Part shown: positions 42,356-50,739 of the stretch, piece by piece | Numbering within the stretch: position 1 is the first letter of the stretch | How the letters are laid out: each line of letters starts with the position of its first letter | Assembly: GCA_023384675.1 (NCBI GenBank) | Contig: JAHDVK010000025.1 | Span: 18,486 to 82,485, forward strand | DNA length: 64,000 nucleotides | Direction of reading: 5' to 3' | Origin: Bryobacteraceae bacterium | Lineage (GTDB): Bacteria > Acidobacteriota > Terriglobia > Bryobacterales > Bryobacteraceae | The notes under the pieces: generated by a model | Seen by the model: the letters and a program-made list of their open reading frames with translations, nothing else | Told to the model about the DNA's origin: nothing | The model's database searches: none | Program-made: the position numbers and the translations under genes

Positions 42356-43546
42356 TTGACCCTGGCCGAGCTTCGCGCGCAGTACGAGTTGAACCTGTTC
42401 GAGTCCGTCATCCCGTTCTGGTCGAAACATTCGATCGACCGGGAGCATGGCGGTTACTTTACCTGCCTCGAACGCGATGGGTCCGTGTACGACCCCCGCA
42501 AGTACGTCTGGCTCCAGGGCCGCCAGGTGTGGATGTACAGCCGTCTCTACAACCAGGTGGAGCGCCGCCAGGAATGGGTCGACATCGCCGCCTCGGGCAT
42601 GGACTTCCTGCTTCGCCACGCCCGCGACGAGCAGGGCCGCTACTACTTCCGGCTCGCCCGCGACGGCCAGCCGTCCTTCTTTCAGAGGAAGCCCTATGCG
42701 GCGGTGTTCGCCGTGCTTGCCTTGAACGAATACGCGAACACCGGCGCCGGCGGCCACTATCGCGCTCAAGCCGAAGACCTGTTCTGGCGCGTGGTGGAAT
42801 GGATTCGCAACCCCGCGCTGCTCGGGCGCGCACCGCTGGCGGGACAGCCCGCCTTTCGCTCGCTGGCCGATTCGCTTGTGGTGGCCAAGATGGCGCTCGA
42901 GCTGGCCGCGCCCGGCGCGGACGGCCGCTATCTCGAGGTGTTGCGCGATGGCCTACGCGAATCGCTCGAGCACCACGACCCGGCGCGCAACATCCTGCGC
43001 GAATTCATCGCCCCCGGCGCCGCAGCGGACCTGCCCGAAGCGCGCCTGTTCAACCCCGGCCACTCCATCGAAGCGGCCTGGCTGCTGTGGCACGCCATGG
43101 AGCGGACCGGCGAATGGCAGTACCGCCAGAGAATCCTCGACATCCTGGAAGGCAGCCTTGAGTTCGGCTGGGACCGCGAGTACGGCGGGTTGTACTATTT
43201 CATGGACGTGGAAGGCAAGCCGCCTCTGCAACTCGAAGCCTCGATGAAGCTCTGGTGGCCGCACGCCGAAGCGCTCTACGCGGCGGTGCTGGCCTACACG
43301 CGCACCGGCGAGGCGCGCTGGCTCGGCTGGCTCGAGCGGCTCCATGAATACACCTTCCGCCACTTCGTGGATAGCCCCGAGTATGGTGAATGGTTCGCTT
43401 ATTGCGACCGCCGCGGCCACCTCACCCACACGCTTAAAGGTAATCACTACAAGGGCTGCTTCCATGTGCCGCGCGTGCTGCTGATGTGCATTCAGGAGAT
43501 CGGCCGGTGCTCGAGCACGCCGGGCGATGGACACACGCCGGGCTGA
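42356..43546 (+). CDS. N-acylglucosamine 2-epimerase (AGE) family isomerase
   Basis: 396 aa from TTG 42356; an in-frame stop directly upstream forbids extension through the preceding GTG. (Alpha/alpha)6-barrel AGE sequence: 'YELNLFESVIPFWSKHSIDREHGGYFTCLERDG', 'RKYVWLQGRQVWMYSRLYN', 'NPGHSIEAAWLLWHAME', 'LWWPHAEALYAAVLAY' and KGNHYKGCFHVPR. The conserved Arg and His residues of the epimerase pocket are present. Candidates are GlcNAc 2-epimerase, cellobiose 2-epimerase or a mannose-type isomerase. Third gene of the Gfo/Idh-HEAT operon. Confidence 0.9.
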   Translation: MTLAELRAQYELNLFESVIPFWSKHSIDREHGGYFTCLERDGSVYDPRKYVWLQGRQVWMYSRLYNQVERRQEWVDIAASGMDFLLRHARDEQGRYYFRLARDGQPSFFQRKPYAAVFAVLALNEYANTGAGGHYRAQAEDLFWRVVEWIRNPALLGRAPLAGQPAFRSLADSLVVAKMALELAAPGADGRYLEVLRDGLRESLEHHDPARNILREFIAPGAAADLPEARLFNPGHSIEAAWLLWHAMERTGEWQYRQRILDILEGSLEFGWDREYGGLYYFMDVEGKPPLQLEASMKLWWPHAEALYAAVLAYTRTGEARWLGWLERLHEYTFRHFVDSPEYGEWFAYCDRRGHLTHTLKGNHYKGCFHVPRVLLMCIQEIGRCSSTPGDGHTPG

Positions 43547-43597
43547 TGTGCCCCCTTAAAGCGCCCGCACGGGCGGCGTGACAACTCGCGCCTGCCG

Positions 43598-43603
43598 TAC
43601 ACT
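43598..43603 (+). promoter_or_regulatory. Candidate -10 box of VTT-protein gene
   Basis: TACACT ending 14 nt before ATG 43618. No Shine-Dalgarno between. Confidence 0.4.
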
Positions 43604-43617
43604 AAAGGTTCTCCCGC

Positions 43618-44235
43618 ATGTCCTCCACGACAACCGCAACCGCAGTGTGGCGTATCCATCGCCGTTTGTATGACTGGGTCCTGCACTGGGCCGAAAGCCC
43701 GCACAGCCTGGCTGCGCTGTTTCTGCTGGCATTCGCCGAATCGAGCTTCTTCCCCATCCCGCCGGATGTGCTGCTGATCGCGCTGGTGCTTGGCTCCACG
43801 CACCGGTGGCTGACGTTCGCGGCTCTGTGCACGCTGGGCAGCGTGCTGGGCGGCATCGCGGGCTACGCCATCGGCATGTTCCTGATGGATACGGTGGGCG
43901 TGAAAGTGATCGATTTCTACAACGCGCAGCCTTACTACGAGAAGGTGGCCTTGTGGTATCAGCAGTACGATTTCTGGATCGTGTTCGCCGCCGCGTTCAC
44001 GCCGATTCCCTACAAGGTCTTCACGATCGCCTCGGGCGCGTTGCACATGAACCTGCTGGGCTTCGCGCTGGCTTCGGCGGTGGGGCGCGGGGCGCGGTTC
44101 TTCCTGGTGGCGGGGCTGTTGCGGCTGGTGGGCGAGCCGATGCGGCGGTTCATCGACAAGTACTTCGACTGGCTGGCGCTGGCCTTCGCGGTGCTGCTGA
44201 TTGGCGGGTTCGCGGCAATCAAATATCTCCGCTGA
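43618..44235 (+). CDS. VTT/DedA-family membrane protein (YqaA-like)
   Basis: 205 aa, about five membrane helices. VTT motif region 'FLLAFAESSFFPIPPDVLLIALVLGS' and 'FAAAFTPIPYKVFTIASGALHMNLLGFALASAVGRGARFF', matching the YqaA/DedA subgroup (E-PIP and F-x-PIPYK blocks). Such proteins flip polyprenyl or aminophospholipids, or support membrane homeostasis. Its 3' end overlaps the convergent GT-C gene by 17 bp. Confidence 0.9.
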   Translation: MSSTTTATAVWRIHRRLYDWVLHWAESPHSLAALFLLAFAESSFFPIPPDVLLIALVLGSTHRWLTFAALCTLGSVLGGIAGYAIGMFLMDTVGVKVIDFYNAQPYYEKVALWYQQYDFWIVFAAAFTPIPYKVFTIASGALHMNLLGFALASAVGRGARFFLVAGLLRLVGEPMRRFIDKYFDWLALAFAVLLIGGFAAIKYLR

Positions 44236-45565
44236 AGTTGTCCGTCACGGTGATGCGCTCGCCGAGGTGGATGTAACGGCGGCCGGGTTCGCGCGAAGGC
44301 GCGGAGGCGCCCGAGGGGCTCCATTCGCCCACCCACACTTCGGCCTCCGGGAAGTAATACGTGATGTGGCGCCAGGTGACCAGAGTCTTGCCGACGACGA
44401 TGGTGACGGGTGCGCGGGCCATTTCGGCGCGGATTACGGCGAAGGCTTCGCGCAGGGACTGATCCACGCGCCGCACCACCTGATAGCTCATGGGCCGCGC
44501 GGCGCCGCGCAGCGGATGAAAGAACAACCCGGCACTGATGGCGCAGGCGACGGCGGTGACGGCGGCGGCGGCGCGGCGCGAAGGGAATGCGCTCGTCAGA
44601 AAATGGCCTCCGATCAGGCAGAGCGCGGGGACGGTGAGCAGCGCATGGTCGGGGTCGTAAACATGGATGGTGCATTGGAACAGGAAGGCCGGCAGGAACC
44701 AGAGGGCGAGGAAGCCGCCATGGCCGCCAAGGGATGCGCGGCGGCGCGCGGCGGCCCAGATCCACGCCAGCACGCCGAGCAAGTTGAAGACGAGCGCGAC
44801 TTCGGTCATACGCCAGGTCTGCCGCCAGGTGGCGCCGAACAGCGGCGAGGAGGCGGTGAACTGGTCGGCGCTGTAGTCGCGCAGCAGTTGCAGGTAGGCC
44901 GCCGGGCCGCCGGAGGCTTCAAGGACCCAGGCGGTCCAGACCAGGGAAGGGATCGCCCCGGCCGCGGCCACGCCCAGCCACTGCTTGAGCGAAGCGCCGC
45001 GTTTCCAGGCGGCCCAGGCGAGCAGGGGCGCGAGCAGTACGGGGGCTTCGGCGCGGAAGCCGCCCATGAAGCCGGCGAAGGCGCCCGCGGCGTAGAGCCA
45101 GGAGGCCGGGGCCTCGCGCGTGGAAGCGCGCAGGGCGAGCAGCGCGACGCCGGTGCTTGCCACGGCGAGCCAGGCGCGGGCCTGGTTGGTGAGTCCGGCG
45201 AACCAGAGCACGGGATGGAACAGCAGCAGCGCGGCGGCGGCGTAGCCTGCGCGTTCATTGAACAGCCGCGCCGCGAGACGCAGCAACAGCCACGCGGCGA
45301 GGGCGGATGCGAGGACGCCGGTCCAAAGGAACGTGCGTTCGGGCGTGAGGAAGACCGGCCGCAGCAGGCGCGCCAGCAGGACGTAGAACGGCGACCCGGG
45401 GGGCTGCGGCTGATGGCGGGCGGGATTGAAATCGTCGAGCGCCAGCGCGTAGTTGACAGAGTCGAAGTAGAAGAGCGATTCCGGCGCTAGGGGCGCGCGC
45501 GTGAACCACACGAGCGCCGCGAATGCGGCCAGCGGCGCCATCCATCGAATCGGGTTCCCCGTCAC
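44219..45565 (-). CDS. Polytopic GT-C (ArnT/GT39-like) membrane protein
   Basis: 448 aa. About 11 membrane helices and an early luminal loop 'PLAPESLFYFDSVNYALALDDFNPARHQPQPPGSPFYVLLARLL' resembling the acidic-motif loop of GT-C dolichyl/polyprenyl-phosphate-dependent transferases (Asp in DSVNY). The C-terminal 70 residues are soluble ('TWRHITYYFPEAEVWVGEWSPSG'). It likely transfers a sugar from a lipid carrier on the outer face of the inner membrane. No glycosylation neighbours identify the acceptor. Confidence 0.8.
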   Translation of the reverse strand: MTGNPIRWMAPLAAFAALVWFTRAPLAPESLFYFDSVNYALALDDFNPARHQPQPPGSPFYVLLARLLRPVFLTPERTFLWTGVLASALAAWLLLRLAARLFNERAGYAAAALLLFHPVLWFAGLTNQARAWLAVASTGVALLALRASTREAPASWLYAAGAFAGFMGGFRAEAPVLLAPLLAWAAWKRGASLKQWLGVAAAGAIPSLVWTAWVLEASGGPAAYLQLLRDYSADQFTASSPLFGATWRQTWRMTEVALVFNLLGVLAWIWAAARRRASLGGHGGFLALWFLPAFLFQCTIHVYDPDHALLTVPALCLIGGHFLTSAFPSRRAAAAVTAVACAISAGLFFHPLRGAARPMSYQVVRRVDQSLREAFAVIRAEMARAPVTIVVGKTLVTWRHITYYFPEAEVWVGEWSPSGASAPSREPGRRYIHLGERITVTDNFSGDI

Positions 45566-45612
45566 GCTGTTTCACAGTGTAACCGGGCTGGCGGCCAGGA
45601 GGCGGGCGTGAG

Positions 45613-45618
45613 TACAAT
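45613..45618 (+). promoter_or_regulatory. Candidate -10 box of DUF362 operon
   Basis: TACAAT 30 nt before ATG 45649, which has a normal GGAGGG site. Unlike other starts here, this mRNA would carry a short leader. Confidence 0.4.
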
Positions 45619-45648
45619 AACGCCAAGGATTGAAGAGTTGGAGGGCCT

Positions 45649-46755
45649 ATGACAGAAGTCCGGCGCGACTTTTTGAAAACCGCTTTGCTGGGGGCCGCCT
45701 ATGCGGCCGCGCCCGGAGCCGCCAAGCCGGCGGCGGGAGAACTCGGCTTGCCCGGCCCGTACCCGGGGCGCGTGGTCGAGGTGGATCACCCGGCCTGTGT
45801 CCGCAACCGTGTTTACGACCGGGCGGCGATCCGCTCGCTGATGAACAAGGGCATGATGGAACTCACCGGAGCGCCTTCGCCTGCGGAGGCCTGGCGCGTG
45901 TTTTTCCAGCCCGGCGATGTTGTGGGCATCAAGCTGAATCCCGTGGGGCGGCCGTTCGTGGTTTCGGCGCCCGAGGTCTTCCTGGAGATTGTGGAAGGCC
46001 TGAAAATGGCGGGGGTGAAGCCTGCCAACATGGTGGCCTACGACCGCTACCGGTCCGAGTTTATCGCCGCGGGCTTCGACAAATGGCTGCCCGAGGGCGT
46101 GCGCTGGACCTACGGCACGGACAAGCCGCACCCGCTGCAGCTCGACATGGACATGTACGACGAGAAGCAGTACATCGAGCTGCCGCTGGTGCTGCCGCGC
46201 GCCAACGCCGCCGATCCACACCACCGGCGGAGTTACCTGGCGAAGTTTATCACGCAGGACGTGAACAAGATGGTGAACCTGTGCGTGCTGAAGCATCACC
46301 AGTCGGCGGGGGTGACGCTGGCGCTGAAGAACCTGTCGCACGGGCTGGTGAACAACGTCAGCCGGAGCCACTCGACGCGCACGCTGAACACGTGCGGCAC
46401 GTTTATTCCGGCCATCGTCGATCATCCCGTGATCCGGAAGAAGGTGGTGCTGAACATTCTCGACGGGGTGCTGGGCGCGTATCACGGCGGCCCGGGCAGC
46501 AAGGTGGAGAAGTATGTGTGGGAGCACAAGACGATGTACTTCTCGACCGACCCCGTGGCGATGGACAAGGTGGGCTGGAAAGCGATCGACGCCAAGCGCG
46601 CCGAGGCGGGCATGCCGACGATCGCGATGGGCCGCCCCGACGCCGATTCCACGTTCCTGAATATGCAGGTGGAGCATATCGAGATTTCGGGGGCGATGGG
46701 GTTGGGCGTGTACGACGACAAGAAGATCGACGTCCGGAAGTTCACCGTCGGATAA
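45649..46755 (+). CDS. DUF362 protein with Tat leader
   Basis: 368 aa. Twin-arginine leader VRRDFLKTALLGAAYAAAPG. DUF362 blocks: 'GDVVGIKLNPVGRPFVVSAPEVFLEIVEGL', 'NKMVNLCVLKHHQSAGVTLALKNLSHGLVNN', 'VVLNILDGVLGAYHGGPG', 'FSTDPVAMDKVGWKAI'. The family often carries Fe-S clusters, but the cysteines here (in RNLCVLK-like and ACVRN contexts) do not form a ferredoxin motif. Function unknown. It is 12 bp upstream of an exported RidA-like gene with an AAGGAG site, so the two form one operon. Confidence 0.88.
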   Translation: MTEVRRDFLKTALLGAAYAAAPGAAKPAAGELGLPGPYPGRVVEVDHPACVRNRVYDRAAIRSLMNKGMMELTGAPSPAEAWRVFFQPGDVVGIKLNPVGRPFVVSAPEVFLEIVEGLKMAGVKPANMVAYDRYRSEFIAAGFDKWLPEGVRWTYGTDKPHPLQLDMDMYDEKQYIELPLVLPRANAADPHHRRSYLAKFITQDVNKMVNLCVLKHHQSAGVTLALKNLSHGLVNNVSRSHSTRTLNTCGTFIPAIVDHPVIRKKVVLNILDGVLGAYHGGPGSKVEKYVWEHKTMYFSTDPVAMDKVGWKAIDAKRAEAGMPTIAMGRPDADSTFLNMQVEHIEISGAMGLGVYDDKKIDVRKFTVG

Positions 46756-46767
46756 AGGAGTCAGGAA

Positions 46768-47211
46768 ATGGCCGGCAACTCACGCAGAAACCTCCTGAAG
46801 GCCGCGGGCGTGGCCGCGGCGGCGCCATTGGCGGCGAAGGCGCAGACGGGCGCGCGGCGGGCGCATTACCGCGACGGAAAACGCCCCGCGAAGCCGCCGC
46901 TCTATTCGCCGATGATCATCCACAACGGGCTGATCTATATCTCGGGCAAGGGCGCGCACTTCGAGGGCGACATTCAGGCGCACACGAAACATGTGCTCGA
47001 TGAGATCGAGAAGGATCTGATCAGCGCAGGTTCCTCGATGGATAAGGTGCTGAAAGTGACCGTTTATCTGGCCAAGGCGGAGTTCTACGGCCCGATGAAC
47101 GAGGTGTACCGCGGGCGGTTTGGCGCTGATCCGCCGGTGCGCTCGACGACCGCGGCGGCGTGGATTCCGGGCAATTCGCTGGTCGAAATCGACGTGATCG
47201 CGGCGCTGTAA
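46768..47211 (+). CDS. RidA (YjgF/YER057c)-family protein with Tat leader
   Basis: 147 aa. Leader 'NSRRNLLKAAGVAAAAPLAAKA', then a RidA fold: 'YSPMIIHNGLIYISGKGAHFEGDIQAHTKHVLDEIEKDLISAGSSMDKVLKVTVYLA', ending 'NSLVEIDVIAAL'. The catalytic Arg of canonical RidA (in R-x-x-V/A-x-V-x-x-L near the C-terminus) appears as PPVRSTTAAAW. Canonical RidA hydrolyses 2-aminoacrylate in the cytosol; export would be odd, so another activity is likely. Its stop abuts the convergent CocE gene with no gap. Confidence 0.88.
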   Translation: MAGNSRRNLLKAAGVAAAAPLAAKAQTGARRAHYRDGKRPAKPPLYSPMIIHNGLIYISGKGAHFEGDIQAHTKHVLDEIEKDLISAGSSMDKVLKVTVYLAKAEFYGPMNEVYRGRFGADPPVRSTTAAAWIPGNSLVEIDVIAAL

Positions 47212-48978
47212 TTACGGCAGCGGCACCACCGGCAGCAGGATGTGAGACGCGCGCGCGCCGCCGTGATGGACGGTCTGGCGCGCCACGCGCACCTTCGCCG
47301 AGCGGCCCAACGGCTCGCCGGTGTTCGGATTGCGGTCGAACTGCGGGAAGTTTGACGACGTGATGTCCACGCGAATGCGGTGGCCGGGCAGAAAGACATT
47401 GGCGGTGCCGGCCATGTCGATTTCGAATTCGTAGGTTTCGCCGGGCTTGAGCAGTTCGGGCTGGTCCAGTCCCTTGCGGAAACGCGCGCGCAGGATGCCT
47501 TCGGCCACGTTCATGGCGAAGCCGTTCGGGTACACGTCCACCAGCTTGATCATCCAGTCGGTGTCGGGACCGTCGGTGGCGGCGTGGAGTTTCATGCGCA
47601 CGGGACCGGCGATCGAGACGGGCTTTTCGAGGATCGCAGAGGTGTAGACGAGCACATCGGCGCGGCGCTCGATGGGGCGCTGGTCGCGCGGGCCTGCGAG
47701 TGTGGGCGTTCCGCAGCAGTTGTTGCCGCCGGTGGTGGGCACGGGCTGCGCGGGATCGTAGGTGTACTGATCGCGGCCCGCGGCGGCCAGCGCCCATTCG
47801 AGGCGCCCATCGCCACGCAGGCTGTTCGCGGCGCCGCCGGAAGCGAGATAAAGCGGCCGGTACTCGGTTCCCGGGATGGGCCAGTCCTGCTCGTCCTTCC
47901 ACTTGTTGGCGCCCATGTAATAAATGCGGACAGGCGGCTCGCGATCAATGCCGTTGTCCTCGCCCTTCAAATAGTGGTTGAACCAGCGGAGTTCGCGGGC
48001 GAATTGATCGAGGCCCGCATCCTCGCTGAACTCGACGTCGCCCACGCGCCGCGACGGCCCGTGCCCCCAAGGACCGACGATCAGCTTCGTTTCGCGGCGG
48101 GCTTTTTCCGAGCCGCCCCGCGCGCGCATGCCGGTGTAGCCGTTCAGCGTGCCGGCGAGGAAAATGTCGAACCACCCGCCGAGATTGTGCGCGGGCACGG
48201 TGACTTTGTCGAAGCGCTCTTCGTCCGAAATCGCCTTCCAGTACTCGTCATAAGATTCGTGTTCGAGCCACGCGCGGTAGTGGGGCACGGCGTAGCCCGA
48301 CGCGCGGAGGTCGCCGTCGCGGAGCGGCAGGTGGTAGAGGATCTGCTCGTAGCGCAGTTCCTCTGGCGTGTAGGCTTCGGTGTGCCAGTATTGCGGCAGC
48401 ATGATGCGGTTGGGCATGCGCACCACGCCCCAGCCGTAGTTGAACGACAGCCGGAACGCGCCGCCGAAGGTGATCCAGTTGGCGTAGATATTCGTGGATG
48501 CGACGCCGGGGAACAGCGTCAGCAGGCCCGCGGGCTGCTGGGAGGCGGCGGCCCATTGCACGTGGCCGAGGTAGGAGCCGCCCTGCAGGCCCACCTTGCC
48601 GTTGGACCAGGGCTGGCGCGCGGCCCACTCGACGGTGTCCTTGCCGTCGGCGGCTTCGTCGCGAAACGGGTCCCAGCGGCCTTCGGATTCGTAGCGGCCG
48701 CGGGTGTCCTGCATCACGACCACATATCCACGCTGCGCGAAGCGGGTCATCACCGGATGCACGCCGTCGCGCTGCACTCCATAAGGGGTGCGCACGACCA
48801 GCACCGGATAGCGCCCTTCCGCGGCGGGCCGGTAGAGATCGGCATAGAGCGTCACGCCGTCGCGCATCTTCACGGGCTGATAGCGCTCGATGCGGATTTC
48901 GTTGAGAAACGGCGCGCCGCCCGGCTGCGCCTGCATCACCAGGGCGAGTGGGAACATCAAAAGCAGATTGCGGACCAT
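47212..48978 (-). CDS. Secreted CocE/NonD-family serine hydrolase
   Basis: 588 aa from ATG 48978, with signal MVRNLLLMFPLALVMQAQPGG. Alpha/beta-hydrolase with nucleophile elbow 'VGLQGGSYLGHVQWAAASQ' (G-x-S-x-x-G), preceded by 'VVMQDTRGRYESEGRWDPFRDEAADGKDTVEW' which is typical of the X-Pro dipeptidyl-peptidase/CocE family; later Asp and the His in 'WGHGPSRR' complete the likely triad. C-terminal jelly-roll ('YEFEIDMAGTANVFLPGHRIRVDITSSNFPQF'). Acts on esters or acyl-proline peptides; substrate unknown. Start codon gap faces the SelA-like gene. Confidence 0.93.
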   Translation of the reverse strand: MVRNLLLMFPLALVMQAQPGGAPFLNEIRIERYQPVKMRDGVTLYADLYRPAAEGRYPVLVVRTPYGVQRDGVHPVMTRFAQRGYVVVMQDTRGRYESEGRWDPFRDEAADGKDTVEWAARQPWSNGKVGLQGGSYLGHVQWAAASQQPAGLLTLFPGVASTNIYANWITFGGAFRLSFNYGWGVVRMPNRIMLPQYWHTEAYTPEELRYEQILYHLPLRDGDLRASGYAVPHYRAWLEHESYDEYWKAISDEERFDKVTVPAHNLGGWFDIFLAGTLNGYTGMRARGGSEKARRETKLIVGPWGHGPSRRVGDVEFSEDAGLDQFARELRWFNHYLKGEDNGIDREPPVRIYYMGANKWKDEQDWPIPGTEYRPLYLASGGAANSLRGDGRLEWALAAAGRDQYTYDPAQPVPTTGGNNCCGTPTLAGPRDQRPIERRADVLVYTSAILEKPVSIAGPVRMKLHAATDGPDTDWMIKLVDVYPNGFAMNVAEGILRARFRKGLDQPELLKPGETYEFEIDMAGTANVFLPGHRIRVDITSSNFPQFDRNPNTGEPLGRSAKVRVARQTVHHGGARASHILLPVVPLP

Positions 48979-49067
48979 GGCGCGTATTCTCTCCAAAACC
49001 GCGTCCGGCGGCAAGCGAACGCCCAGTGTGCTAGTATCCCGGCAATAATGGCTAAGGAGGTTGCGGC

Positions 49068-50249
49068 ATGGCAAAGCGGCGCACGTTCTTGCAATCGGTG
49101 GCGGGCTTGCCCGCGCTAGGGGCGCTGGGCGCGCAGACCGCCACGCGGGATTACTTCAGCGAACTCGGCCTGCGCCCGTTCATCAACGCCGCTGGCACCT
49201 ACACCGTGCTCACCGCCTCGCTGATGCCGCCCGAGGTGATGGCCGCGATGGATTACGCCTCGCGCCGGTTCGTGCATCTCGTGAAGCTGCAGGACGCCGT
49301 GGGCGCGCGCATCGCTTCGCTGCTCGGCGCGGAGGCCGCCATGGTCACCAGCGGCGCGGCGGGCGCGATGACCGTCGGCACAGCCGGCATCCTCACCGGC
49401 ACGGATCAGGAGAAGATCCGCCGCTTGCCCGACCTCACCGGCATGAAGTCCGAGGTATTGATCCAGAAGTCCCACCGCTTCGCCTACGACCACGCCGTGC
49501 GCGCTTGCGGCGTCCGCATGGTGGAGGTGGAGACCGAGGAGGAACTCGAGCGCGCCGCCGGCCCGCAAACGGCGATGATGCTGTTCTTCAACGATGCGTT
49601 GCACCGGGGCAAAATCGATGCCGAGGGCTGGGTCCGGCTGGGCCGCAAACTCAAAATCCCCACGTTCAACGATGCCGCCGCCGACACGCCGCCCGCTGCC
49701 CGCTTGAGCGAATACAACCGCATGGGCTTCGACCTGGTGACCTTCTCCGGCGGAAAAGGGATTCGCGGGCCGCAAAGCGCGGGCATCCTGATGGGGCGCA
49801 AGCATCTGATCGAGGCCGCGCGCCTGAATACCTCGCCCTACAGCGACACCATCGCCCGCGGCATGAAGGTGAACAAGGAAGAGATGCTCGGCATGCTGGT
49901 GGCTCTGGAGCTTTACCTCAAGCGCGACCACGCCGCCGACCGCCAGGCCTGGGATTTCCAGGTGGAGCTGATCACCCAGGCTGTGCGTGAGTTCGAGAGC
50001 GTCACCTGGGAGGTGGACGTGCCGCCGGTCGCCAACCACACCCCGCACCTGAAACTGCGCTGGGACCGCACGCGGCTCAACATCAGCCCCGTCGAGGTGC
50101 GCCGGCAATTGCTCGAGGGCGACCCGTCGATCGAGGTGACGCCTTCCACCAATGAGAAGGAACTGGTCCTCACCGTGTGGATGCTCCAGCCCGGCGAGGC
50201 GGAAGTCGTGGCGCGGCGCATCGCGGAAATCCTTAAGACCGCCGCCTGA
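49068..50249 (+). CDS. SelA-like PLP-dependent enzyme with Tat leader
   Basis: 393 aa, AAGGAGG site 8 nt before ATG. Leader AKRRTFLQSVAGLPALGALG. Fold-type I aminotransferase-like domain with 'NAAGTYTVLTASLMPPEVMAAMDYASR', VTSGAAGAMTVGTAG and the PLP Lys in 'DLVTFSGGKGIRGPQSAGIL'. It looks like selenocysteine-synthase/D-glucosaminate-6-phosphate ammonia-lyase relatives, which remove ammonia from amino sugars or amino acids. An exported PLP enzyme is unusual. Not SelA itself: no tRNA-binding N-terminal domain and no selC. Confidence 0.9.
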   Translation: MAKRRTFLQSVAGLPALGALGAQTATRDYFSELGLRPFINAAGTYTVLTASLMPPEVMAAMDYASRRFVHLVKLQDAVGARIASLLGAEAAMVTSGAAGAMTVGTAGILTGTDQEKIRRLPDLTGMKSEVLIQKSHRFAYDHAVRACGVRMVEVETEEELERAAGPQTAMMLFFNDALHRGKIDAEGWVRLGRKLKIPTFNDAAADTPPAARLSEYNRMGFDLVTFSGGKGIRGPQSAGILMGRKHLIEAARLNTSPYSDTIARGMKVNKEEMLGMLVALELYLKRDHAADRQAWDFQVELITQAVREFESVTWEVDVPPVANHTPHLKLRWDRTRLNISPVEVRRQLLEGDPSIEVTPSTNEKELVLTVWMLQPGEAEVVARRIAEILKTAA

Positions 50250-50279
50250 AGGCTTTGTCCCGCCGCTTTCCACGCATGC

Positions 50280-50496
50280 CTGCCGGCTGACGGGTCTGTG
50301 AAAAAATCCTCCCCGGCAGTGTCTGTGTGCCCGGCGTATGCAAGCCCCGAACGCGAGTGAGGGGCCAGCACGCAGTCGTCAGGAGTGCCCCTCCCTCACG
50401 GTCGGGGCTGACTGCTGGTGTGAGCCTCTAACGCCGGGTGGAGGTAGAAACCGGTTTGCGAGTCGCCGATTTTCTCACACACCCTGACGCCGGCAG
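50280..50496. mobile_element. MITE-like foldback element
   Basis: A 217-bp non-coding element with 29-bp terminal inverted repeats at 50280-50308 and 50468-50496 that agree at 23 of 29 positions (outer CTGCCGGC, inner GTGAAAAAATC / GATTTTCTCAC). The inside is one large imperfect palindrome. No ORF of any quality, no flanking target duplication that I can see. It fits a non-autonomous transposable repeat. Confidence 0.65.
50343..50409. repeat. Internal 22-bp inverted repeat (REP-like unit)
   Basis: Arms at 50343-50364 (AGCCCCGA... GAGTGAGGGG) and 50388-50409, paired 19 of 22, loop of 23 nt. A near-identical arm recurs at 63613-63634. Confidence 0.7.
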
Positions 50497-50543
50497 CTGT
50501 CCTGTTCGTTTTTGTAAGTGATTTATTTTCAATGTATTACAGG

Positions 50544-50561
50544 TGCCACCGTAAGGTGGCA
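50544..50561. repeat. Short perfect hairpin
   Basis: TGCCACC-GTAA-GGTGGCA, 7-bp stem, between the foldback element and the GH4 gene. May be part of the same repeat family; function unknown. Confidence 0.45.
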
Positions 50562-50595
50562 GGCACGCCCAAGCGAGGACTTCTGATTGGCCGCT

Positions 50596-50612
50596 GATTT
50601 TCTCGCACACCT
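50596..50612. repeat. Extra half-copy of the element's inner terminus
   Basis: GATTTTCTCGCACACC, same orientation as the right terminus of the foldback element (GATTTTCTCACACACC), 15 of 16 matching, followed by CTGCCGGG. Suggests a decayed second copy. Confidence 0.5.
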
Positions 50613-50739
50613 GCCGGGTGAAGGCAGACGCCAAGGGCGGACCTTCGCTCCGCGGTTGCTTTCTTCGCAAACGCTGAAGCGCGCCCGCGTTCCGGCATAT
50701 GATGGCAGCAAATCCGTTTGCGAAAGGATGAGCCCTCCC

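Noticed and set aside
49068..50249. True selenocysteine synthase SelA
   Set aside because: Has a Tat leader, lacks the SelA N-terminal tRNA-binding domain and no sel genes are near.
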